Below are positions 55,801-64,000 of a stretch of 64,000 nt of DNA, piece after piece. The DNA comes from Spisula solida (Eukaryota > Mollusca > Bivalvia > Venerida > Mactridae): the NCBI GenBank assembly GCA_947247005.1, contig OX365952.1, positions 6,780,501-6,844,500 of the forward strand. Reading direction: 5' to 3'. Numbering within the stretch: the stretch's first letter is position 1; every line of letters begins with the position of its first letter. The notes under the pieces are model-generated. The model had not been told where the DNA came from and searched no databases. It saw only the letters and a list, made by a program, of their open reading frames with translations. Position numbers and translations under genes: made by a program.

Positions 55801-58800
55801 CAAACTATACCATACATGCTTTCACCATTGAAACTCCTGGAATAATTTTTGACATGCTACTTTAATTGTTTTCTCGTAATTCCATCTGAACTCAAGTTAT
55901 TATTTTACATAGTCTTATTTTATCTCTAATTCTAATAAAGTAACACGTCTTTGTCATCCTTCTTAATAAATAGCATGGCTGAGGGTTTAACATTATTGTA
56001 TGACCTCTACCATAGCTGTAAGCCTTATGATAAAGATGTTTATATACGGTGAGATTTTGGGAAAAAACGTGGTACACCACAGTATCTTTTTCCAGAATTA
56101 ACCCAGCGCTAATATGACTCTTTTATGAGTACTGATAGGTCACACGAGGGGTTCTACGGAGGCATTATGTCCAATCCTGAAAATATGACCCAAGTAGGTT
56201 TCAAGTGCCATAAGCACACATCCCTATACCAAAACTCTGTTTTACAATTGTTCTATCGTTAAAATTCAGCTTTAAAATTTCCAATGAACATAACTCAGTC
56301 AATAATTGGTCAGGGCTTTTTTTCACTATATACGAGGGGCCTATATAAGGCCCCTTCACAATTTGCTATAGGCCCCTTTCACAAACCTAAAAGGCCCCTT
56401 AATTCACAATTAGAATTTGCGTCATGGTTTTTATAAAATCAACTTCTCAATGCACCAAACAAACAAATCATAGATAACAGTCATATATTCCTATACAGGA
56501 CTTGATATAAAGTATTATATCAAAGATACATGCATGTTTGGGAAAAGTTGAGAAAAAATTTGTATCATAATTTGATGATTTATCGTTTTAAGTTTTTCAC
56601 AATTTGAAAAGTTTCCGCGCCTGCTTTTTCACAATTTTGAGAATTTTCGTGCTAAATTTTCACAAAAGGGTTTGGGCCTCTTCACAATTCAGCGTAAAAA
56701 AGCCCTGTTGGTATTTTGTCATCAAATAACCTTTATTTTCTGCAGAAAATTTCATTCTTTCTGGATTATTCTGGAATTGTAGAACCCCTGCATAACAAAG
56801 TTGGTGGTATATCGTGGTACAAAAATGTATATACCTGTAATGATGATATAACACTGGCATCATTACCAGATGGCCAGTCAGCAATAAACTGTACCCGATT
56901 TCGCTCTTGTTCAAACACATGGTTATACATCAATCCAATATTGATCGGTTGTCGACTACGCTGCATCAGTCGGTACATGTTGGGTTTGAATCCTTTGAGA
57001 TCTTCACCTGTATAACAAAGACATGAATTTTAAAATTTTAGTCTGTGTATAATTACTTAGAGATTGGGTTTTAACCTACACTTACTACTTAGGTCATGAA
57101 TCACACAGTCGCCGGAAGATGTCCGCGTACTCGATGTCTAGGCATTATGCAGTCACAAGCCTGGACAATGTCCGTGTACTCAATGTCTAGGCATAATGCA
57201 GTCACAAGCCCGGACAATGTACGTGTACTTGATGTCTAGGCATTATGCAGACACAAGGCCGGACAATGTACGTGTACTCGATGCCTAGGCATTATGCAGT
57301 CACAAGCCCGGACAATGTCCTTGTACTCGATGTCTAGGCATTATGCAGTCACAAGCCCGGACAATGTCCTTGTACTCGATGTCTAGGCATTATGCAGATA
57401 CAAGCCAATAAGTAGCAATGCAAATGCTAAAGGAGACATTATTTATTCCATCCTCGCGAGATGACTGGTCGGTGTCCGTCCAGCCTCCAGCCTGATTAGA
57501 CCAAAGTATGCTGTCTGATCATCGGACGGCGTTCGGATTGCATTTATGACCCAGGTAAAACTATTGATTATATGTATAAACTGTTACCTAATTTAGAGAA
57601 ATCCAGATTATGCATGACAAAAATATAACCATGAATTTATACATACCGTAATGTAGAGGGATCCAGATTATGCTACACAAAAATATAACCATGAATTTAT
57701 ACATAATGTAGAGGGATCCAGATTATGCATGACAAAAATATAACCATGAATTTATACATAATAGAGAGATCCAGATTATGCATGATAAAAATATAAACAC
57801 AAATTTATTATGTTTATACCTAGTGTTGTGAGATCCAGGTTATGCACCACAATAATGTAACCTTCATGGGTTGATATAATGAGTTTACTGAAGTCTGGTG
57901 ACAATTTCGATCTCATTAGACCACTGGTATAGAACACTTTATTAGATGGTTCCTCATTGCTGTACCTGAAGAAGACGACAAACACCTCAATATTGAGGCT
58001 TGATGGCAAGACTGTACTACATTTTTCTTTAATAATAAGCATTTACGACAGTTTTGCAGACAACAATAATAATAGTAACCCTCCATATATGCACTCAACA
58101 ATACTTGTACCACATCAGGGTTGACTACAAAGACATAAATATATGCACTCAACTTTACTTGTACCAAATCAGGGGTGACGAAAAAGACATAAATAATGCA
58201 CTCAACAATACTTGTACCAAATTAGGGGTGACTACAAAGACAAATATATGCACTCCACATTACTTGTACCAAATCAGGGGTGACGAAAAAGACATAAATA
58301 ATGCACTCATCTTTACTTGTACCAAACAAGGGGGTGACTTAGTAACAAAGACATAAATATATGCACTCCACATTACTTGTACCAAAACAGGGGCGAAAAC
58401 AAAGACATAAATATATGCACTCAACATTACTTGTATTAAAACAGGAGTGACAACAAACACAATATATGGGGGCTTAGTAACTGGTTTGGTTTGATTTCAT
58501 AATGTTCACAGACTGAAGTGAGATAGTTAACATCTAAACACAGGGATATCTGTATGAGAAACAGTGATAAGTGTGACAGTCGCAACTGCAGGTAACATAA
58601 GCCTCAAGCATAGTCCTAATAGGTCTACCTAGCAGACTGTACATGTACCCCCGATCTTTGAGTCACAAGTCAGCTGTTACACTTATTACCACAACACATT
58701 GACTTTTGACCCTCTCAGGTACCCACTCATACACCTGGGTTAAGTGGAGCATAAAGGCACTCATAATTTTCATGTAGTTTATAAATGGATTACCTATTAA

Positions 58801-61800
58801 TATTCCAAGCATAGATACACCCATCAAACCCTGATGTGACGAGAATTCCTCGCTGTGAGTCATACTCTATGTTCTTTACCCAGTTGGAATGTCCACGGAA
58901 TGTCTGTACAGTATGTTTCAAGTAACGGGTATCCCATAAAGCCACAGTTGTGTCATCAGAGCAGGTCGCAAAGAGACGATCATCTAGAAATCTATAAAAA
59001 GAAATATTTCCTCTTCAACCTTTCGACGTCTCATGCCAAATTATAATAATGCAGGCCTAATAAATTATATCACAAAATACTGAGTTTTGAAATTCCCCAT
59101 CAACCGGTCATTAAATGACCGGTTGATGGGGAATTTCAAAACTCTATATTATATATATATATATATATAATCGATTAATCAGCTATTTGAAGCCCGCCAA
59201 TTCAATCATCGATTTTAAGTTTTTGCATCACTACTCTATATATTGTTATATAATTTCTAAGGCATGTGATAATAAGTACTCAGGAGTTCCATTTGACCTG
59301 GGAATAGGTGTTTTGACCCTTGAAATTTCCAAAAACCAACATTTTGGCCTTGAAGATTTTGGTATATAGGGTCTTTTTTTCACTTAAAATCATGGGTATT
59401 TTGCCTTTAAAATGATAAAATGTAGTCAAAAGTATCAACATGACCCTCCAGATTCAGAAGCAAGTGAAACCCCTGATTACAACAACAACACAATGCAGCA
59501 CTACATTATTGCATGAATCAGTATATGTACAGATTGCAGGTTATCAAAAATTTGAAAGGGTTTTTGACACAAAAACGTATGTCTCCCACAGAGTCCCAAA
59601 AACAGCAAAAATAATTTGACCTAAATTTTCTGACATTATTGTAGTGACTTGTACAAGCATGTGGTCATGGGTTCGAATCCTGCACTGGGTAGATTTAAAA
59701 AATCAGTAAGTGGGAGACATAATTTATTAATTCTAACTTTTTTCTTGCAATGTAACAATGAAACGTCAACATGTATCCTGACATGAAAGGCACATTCATA
59801 TTTCTTATGGGATCAGCTCCATCCTGATTTCTTGGGGGTCGACACTTATCAGAAGAAATACAATTATACTTATCTACTTGACTTACTTGACACAATTCAC
59901 ACAGTCTGTATGAGCATTTGTTTTACGAGCGACCAGTTTACCATTGAATGGGTCAAACAGCAGCACACTTTTTCTTTCACAGGCTGCTCCTAGTAATGAC
60001 CTGAAATATGTTACGGCTATTTAAATCATAAATTTATGATAAAGAGTATAAAAGGAGCTTGTGCAAAAAGGAGTCCCATACATGTGTGTGAAGCCAATGC
60101 TACAAGTACGAGACTCCTTCTGTAAGCCCTCTCTTGCAGAGGCTACTATTACGGGACTCCTTCTGTAGGCCTACTCTTGCCGAGTCTACCGGTAAGGGAC
60201 TGACTCCTTATGTAGGCCTACTCTTGCCGAGTCTACAGGTGAGGGACTCATTCTGTAGGCCTACTCTTGCCGAGGCTACGATTATGGAACTCCTTCTGTA
60301 TGTCTACTCTTGCTGAGGCTACGATTACGGGACTCCTTCTGTAGGCCTACTCTTGCCGAGTCTACAGGTAAGGGACTGACTCCTTATGTACATTTGTAGG
60401 CCTACTCTTGCCGAGTCTACAGGTAAGGGACTCCTTCTGTAGGCTCACTCTTGCCGAGGCTATGATTATGGAACTCCTTCTGTAGACCTAATCTTGCTGA
60501 GGCTACGAGTAGTGGACTCCTTCTGTATGCCTGAGTACGGGACTCCTTCTGTATGCCTACTCTTGCTGAGGCTACGAGTACCAGACTCCTTCTGCAGGCC
60601 TACTCTTACTGATGCTACAAGTACCGGACTCCTTCTGTAGGCCTACTCTTACTGATGCTACGAGTACCGGACTCCTTCTGTAGGCTCACTCTTACTGATG
60701 CTACGAGTACCGGACTCCTTCTGTAGACCTACTCTTACTGATGCTACGAGTACCAGACTCCTTCTGCAGGCCTACTCTTACTGATGCTACGAGTACCGGA
60801 CTCCTTCTGCAGGCCTACTCTTACTGATGCTACGAGTACCGGACTCCTTCTGTATGCCTACTCTTACTGATGCTAAGAGTACCGGACTCCTTCTGTAGGC
60901 CTACTCTTACTGATGCTACGAGTACCGGACTCCTTCTGTAGGCCTACTCTTACTGATGCTACGAGTACGGGATTCCTTCTGTAGGCCTACTGTTACTGAT
61001 GCTACAAGTACCGGACTCCTTCTGTAGGCCTACTGTTACTGATGCTACGAGTACCGGACTCCTTCTGTAGGCCTACTCTTACTGATGCTACGAGTACCGG
61101 ACTCCTTCTGCAGGCCTACTTTTGCCGAGGCTACGAGTTGCCTAAGTTAAGAGTACAGGACTTGTACTGTAGGCCTACTCTTGCCGAGGCTGAGTACAGA
61201 ACTCATTCTGTAGGCCCGAGTACAGGACGCCTTCTGTAGGCCTGAGTACGAGACTGCTGTGGGCCTACTCTTGCCGAGGCTATGAGTACAGGACTCCTTC
61301 TGTAGGCCTACGCTTGCCGAGGATACAAGTACAGGACTACTTCAAGTTCTGTAGGCCCTTGTCCTCATGAGTATGGCTTTGGGACTCTTGCTATTTCTAG
61401 TATCCATAACTAGATCGAGGTATGGTCCAGTAGGAAACTCCTAGTCACAATATTTTTCTCTGAATTTTTTTTATTAGAATTTACAGAGACCTAAATATAC
61501 ATGTATATTTAGGTCTTTGGAATTTATAAGCAATTGAGACAATTCTCAGTTTCACTTTCAGCAACAATGGAATTATGTAGTATTTCATTTTTTTTTGGTA
61601 TGCAAGTTTTTAGACAACCCTTTCTACAACACAGTAAAAGTACAAACCCGTTCTTGGAAAAGTCGAAATTGAAGACACCTCCATGATCTGTATCTGACAC
61701 CGATTTTCTAGGGTCCCAAGTGTGATGTGCTTTGATGCACGAAGCCAGGCTTGATTGTATCTTCGCCGTATCGCCTGGCATGCATTTACATCCAATTTCT

Positions 61801-61844
61801 TTATCCCTTAAAGTGATAAAACTACCTCTCCTACAAAATGCCAT
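52895..61844 (-). CDS. DCAF10: DCAF10-like WD40 protein, CUL4-DDB1 substrate receptor
   Basis: Coding exons (transcription order): 61844-61648, 60000-59887, 58991-58794, 57965-57820, 57007-56835, 55229-55170 and 54595-52895. All are GT-AG with matching phases; 2589 nt, 862 residues. The ATG at 61844 follows an in-frame TGA at 61884-61886. WD40 blades: GGVFNFDFSKNGSLLGAAC (about 55-74); then residues 91-124 with CSDDTTVALWDTR; then GHSNWVKNIEYD...SGFDG (about 137-160); then LSPDFSKLIISTHEGYIIV. WDTR at 123-126 is the WDXR motif by which DCAFs dock on DDB1. The C-terminus (about 775-862: GFSADGRLISSPFGYGLRIF, then TKFSPVHNLVVSGCLDGKI) closes the propeller as in vertebrate DCAF10. Residues 309-720 in exon 7 are a low-complexity Asp/Glu/Ser/Thr-rich insert, making the protein about 300 residues longer than human DCAF10 (about 559). 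AMBRA1 was considered and rejected. The natural substrate is unknown. Confidence 0.9.
56138..56795. mobile_element. MITE with AGGGGTTCTAC ends in DCAF10 intron 5, with nested insert
   Basis: The left end is CGAGGGGTTCTACG and the right end is GTAGAACCCCTGCAT. The interior shares GTCCAATCCTGAAAATATGA, CGTTAAAATTCAGCTTTA and TCATCAAATAACC with the copy at 46970. It is split by the hAT-like element at 56311. Its right end is 40 bp from the exon 5 donor. Confidence 0.75.
56311..56707. mobile_element. hAT-like MITE nested in the previous element
   Basis: 397 bp, starting CAGGGCTTTTTTTCAC and ending GCGTAAAAAAGCCCTG. TTGGT lies on both sides. The interior has AGGCCCCTT-type repeats (three within 56340-56400). 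Confidence 0.8.
57105..57410. repeat. 49-bp tandem repeat in DCAF10 intron 4
   Basis: About six copies of a 49-bp unit containing CTAGGCATTATGCAGTCACA and AGCCCGGACAATGTCC, GTGTACTCGATGT. Copies are more than 90 percent alike by eye. It starts about 100 bp beyond the exon 5 acceptor side. Confidence 0.9.
57585..57819. repeat. Tandem array derived from the 3' end of DCAF10 exon 4
   Basis: Four units with GATCCAGATTATGC starts near 57600, 57660, 57715 and 57768 (periods 60, 55, 53). The next in register, at 57832, is inside exon 4 itself (GATCCAGGTTATGCACCACA). Units also match the exon at ATAACC/GTAACC and in the following ATATAATG/ACATAATG. It directly abuts the exon 4 donor. Confidence 0.8.
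58085..58470. repeat. 53-bp tandem repeat in DCAF10 intron 3
   Basis: About seven copies of a unit containing TATGCACTCAACATTACTTG, TACCAAATCAGGGGTGAC and AAAGACATAAATA. Most spacings are 52-54 bp and one is 60 (starts near 58104, 58158, 58211, 58263, 58317, 58377, 58430). It lies upstream of the exon 4 acceptor. Confidence 0.9.
59082..59144. repeat. Perfect 31-bp inverted repeat (hairpin) in DCAF10 intron 2
   Basis: Left arm 59082-59112 begins GAGTTTTGAAATTCCCCATC. Right arm 59114-59144 is its exact reverse complement. The spacer is one base (A at 59113). An (AT)n run follows at 59150-59168. Confidence 0.95.
59548..59640 (+). repeat. GGGCCATAACTCTGG family, fragment
   Basis: GAAAGGGTTTTTGACACAAA and AACGTATGTCTCCCACAGAG match the start of the copies at 20613 and 33858. 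ATGGGTTCGAATCCTGCACT at 59668-59687 next to it is a B-box-like sequence, perhaps a separate SINE scrap. Confidence 0.5.
60060..61350. repeat. 43-bp minisatellite in DCAF10 intron 1, about 28 copies
   Basis: The consensus unit holds GGACTCCTTCTGTAGGCCTA and CTCTTACTGATGCTACGAGT plus ACC. The period is exactly 43 bp in the central part (for example 60841 to 60884). Flanking units use the variant TTGCCGAGGCTACGATTA and vary in length. Since 43 is not a multiple of 3, frames cycle over 129 bp. Open frames here (60134-60316, 61042-61239) are artefacts. Confidence 0.95.
61487..61516. repeat. Perfect 30-bp palindrome in DCAF10 intron 1
   Basis: AGACCTAAATATACA followed directly by its exact reverse complement, TGTATATTTAGGTCT. 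It is 131 bp from the exon 1 donor. A related hairpin lies at 62407-62439. Confidence 0.9.
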
Positions 61845-61886
61845 TATGCTTGTCTGGCAAAGAGGACTGTTAAATGCTTTATATCA

Positions 61887-62740
61887 TGTTTAAAATTGAG
61901 ATAAATTTCCTAATCGTTTTGTTTTTATTTTGACAGGTGCTCGACATTCTCCTCAATGAAGAGTCAAGTTGAAGGTTGTGGATATAAGTCAGTAAATACG
62001 GTCCATTGACCGGTTGCTGCCGGCTTGATACCAGCTATTATGTACACTATCTTACATCCAAACATTAATGATAACCGAGTTACAGACGGGTGGTGACAGG
62101 GCATATCGTCCAGATACAGATAGACAAAATAAACATTCCGGGTGATGAACTGTCTCATTTACTTAGTCACGATGTTTTTTATCATATCGTACATCGCAGG
62201 GTACTGACCGCTGACGTTATATATAGCTACTTTTATGTATAAATATATTCAGGTCTGTCACTTAATATGTACACATATTACAATATCATAACACAGTTTA
62301 TTGTTTTAAAATTTCAAATTGGTGAGAAAGGCTGTGAAAACCAATACATTATTCCCTAAGCCAAATACTAATACATATACATGTAATATATATCTATTAA
62401 AATAAGCAAAGACCTAAAAATAAGTAATTTAGGTCTTTGAAATAAGACATTAATAAGAGATGATTGCATGAAATATTTCATATGTACACACTGCTATGTA
62501 AACAAATGACTGACCTAAATAATCGAGTTATACTATATCAAACACCTATATGTGAAGTATAGATATTTGACTATATACATGTACATGTCAATTAAAAAGG
62601 TCAATTAACTGTTACAATAAGACAGACTGGGTTAGTTTCACAAGGGACCTTTATGTAACGAAGTTTGGTGAGAAATTCTAAAACGCTAATATCACTCTGA
62701 CCCACCATATATATAGCCTGTGACGAATTCTAAGATGAAT
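61887..62740. other. Upstream region of DCAF10, with a second AGACCTAAA hairpin
   Basis: The promoter or 5' UTR of DCAF10 must lie here, but no TATA box or CpG cluster is evident. 62407-62439 holds CAAAGACCTAAAAATAAG and ATTTAGGTCTTTG, an imperfect hairpin with the same arms as the palindrome at 61487. Confidence 0.5.
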
Positions 62741-62744
62741 TAAA

Positions 62745-63395
62745 TAGACTAAGTTCTATCTACATCCCTACCAAAACTACCAAACCACAATGCGATATCC
62801 CTGGTTAACCCCTGGTATCATATAAGACCCATACGCAAGCGTGACAAACTGTTCTTAAAACTGAAAAAGTCCACAAAGCCCCTAACTGAAATAGTGCACT
62901 CAACGCCCAGTACAATATTCAGAAACAACAGAAGAATGCATATTGGTCAGACATTGAATTTTAACTGTGCTGTAGCTCCTTTAATTTAAAACTTGAAGGT
63001 CTAACACATACTGACCCTGTCACCTAAGCAAACAGTCTAAACAAACCATGCCACATCTGCCTAGTCTGAACAGCTCTGCAAAAAAATATCCAAAAAATGT
63101 CAAAATCCCAAATGCCCGAGTTGAATATAACAGTAATGGGCGTTGACAAATTATTCAAGGGGCTTTCACCAAACAAAGCCTCGGGTCCCGATAGACTATC
63201 ACATAGAGTCATTAAAGAGCAACACCACGAAATAACCCCAATCCTTATTACCATATTTAGGTTATCCGTATAGGAACTGGAAGTGTTTGGAGGAGTGCAG
63301 CCGTCGCCCCGGTCTATAAGAAAGGCTCTAAATCCAAGGTTAGTAACTACTGGCCAATATCTCTCACCTGCATTGCTTAAAAACCCGAAGAATAA
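62745..63395 (+). pseudogene. Decayed LINE reverse transcriptase fragment
   Basis: Plus-strand frames give RKRDKLFLKLKKS (about 62830-62868) and then, near 63140, VDKLFKGLSPNKASGPDRLS followed by HRVIKE and a stop. AVAPVYKKGSKSKVSNYWPI with SLTCIA follows to 63380. These are the N-terminal finger and motif 0-1 regions of a Jockey/CR1-like RT (NKASGPD, PVYKKG, NYWPISLTC). Several stops and frameshifts are present. The catalytic palm is missing, so the copy ends abruptly near 63395. Confidence 0.8.
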
Positions 63396-64000
63396 ATTAA
63401 CTTATTAGTTTTTGCCTATGTTCATTGTACATTAAAACAGGATATATATATAAGGTATTAAAACAAACGAGATTCCGCGAGATTTCAGAAGGCTGCCGGA
63501 AAATATTGTGAGATTTGGTACATCTCTCCAATCTTTGTATTTTTAGATCTTTGATAAAATAAAATATACACACGTTCATGTATGTAATGCATATCATATT
63601 ATAGGGTAATCATGCATAAGAGTATTTGACATGAATGCGATTTTTTTAGTTTTAAACAAGAAACGTTAAAAAGTGCTATAGACAATGCTAATTGATAAAA
63701 AAATATCTGTGTTGTAACAGTATTTGAGATATTCTCAAAACGAATCGTAAGTCAGTAATAATTATACAATGATATGTGTTTGCCTTCTTTCAGCATGTTC
63801 AGAAGAACGCTATATCAAAACAAGACTTAGTAGTATATTTTTGTTAAACTGTAGTAGGGAGACAAAACACTGATTTTTGCTTTTAAATGTCAGATTTTAA
63901 CTGATGTTCGCTCAAGAAAGAAATGTGCTGAAGCTGCCAGTAATACTTTAGACAATACCAGACGCCTTCTTTCAGAACACAATTTGTCATTGAAATGTAA
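63396..64000. other. Right edge of the window, nothing recognised
   Basis: AT-rich. No domain-bearing frame and no clear repeat. Confidence 0.4.

Noticed and set aside
61042..61239. Open frame of repeated SFCRPTL peptides
   Set aside because: A by-product of the 43-bp minisatellite; it is intronic to DCAF10 and antisense to it.
52895..61844. AMBRA1 as identity of the WD40 gene
   Set aside because: Both have WD40 parts split by a disordered region, but the WDTR context and the C-terminal SADGRLISSPFGYG and TKFSPVHNLVVSGC stretches fit DCAF10 better.
62745..63395. The two LINE RT pieces (39495-40870 and 62745-63395) being halves of one element
   Set aside because: They are 22 kb apart, in opposite orientation, with separate decay; each is better explained as an independent fragment.

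Overview
The window is eukaryotic nuclear DNA, AT-rich and intron-rich, most likely from a bivalve mollusc. The organism call rests on several interspersed elements built like the bivalve 'pearl' / Helentron-type non-autonomous elements (a core of tandem units of about 145-160 bp, then an ACGG-type microsatellite, then a short hairpin end), on a Ty3/Gypsy retrotransposon, and on many MITEs and tRNA-headed SINEs. No species can be named from the sequence alone.

Layout. 1-5831 (minus): 5' part of a Ty3/Gypsy LTR retrotransposon, with gag and an open pol (protease, RT, RNase H, integrase) running off the left edge. 6739-11730 (plus): a six-exon gene for a 270-residue secreted protein with six cysteines, of a family I cannot name. 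11800-20500: intergenic repeats (ACGG element, Tigger-like and hAT-like MITEs, foldbacks). 21276-28561 (minus): a six-coding-exon MFSD13A/TMEM180-like membrane protein of 496 residues. 28600-52600: about 24 kb without a host gene that I can support; it holds SINEs, two LINE fragments, MITEs and at least five pearl/Helentron-like elements, several nested in one another. 52895-61844 (minus): a seven-exon DCAF10-like WD40 protein of 862 residues (a DDB1-CUL4 substrate receptor) with an unusually long acidic Ser/Thr-rich insert. 62745-63395 (plus): a decayed LINE reverse transcriptase fragment. The rest shows nothing I can interpret.

The three host genes have unrelated roles (secretion, membrane transport, ubiquitin-ligase adaptor) and do not form a pathway or operon. 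Their exon structures were built by hand from GT/AG sites. All three frames stay open, the intron phases agree at every junction, and the lengths close exactly (813, 1491 and 2589 nt). The most unusual points are: a tandem array in DCAF10 intron 4 that lies in register with, and resembles, the 3' end of exon 4 including its donor; gag and pol in one frame separated only by a TGA; near-perfect palindromes in and around DCAF10; a small hAT-like MITE family with exact 8-bp target duplications; and dense nuclear-receptor-like half-sites in the pearl arrays.
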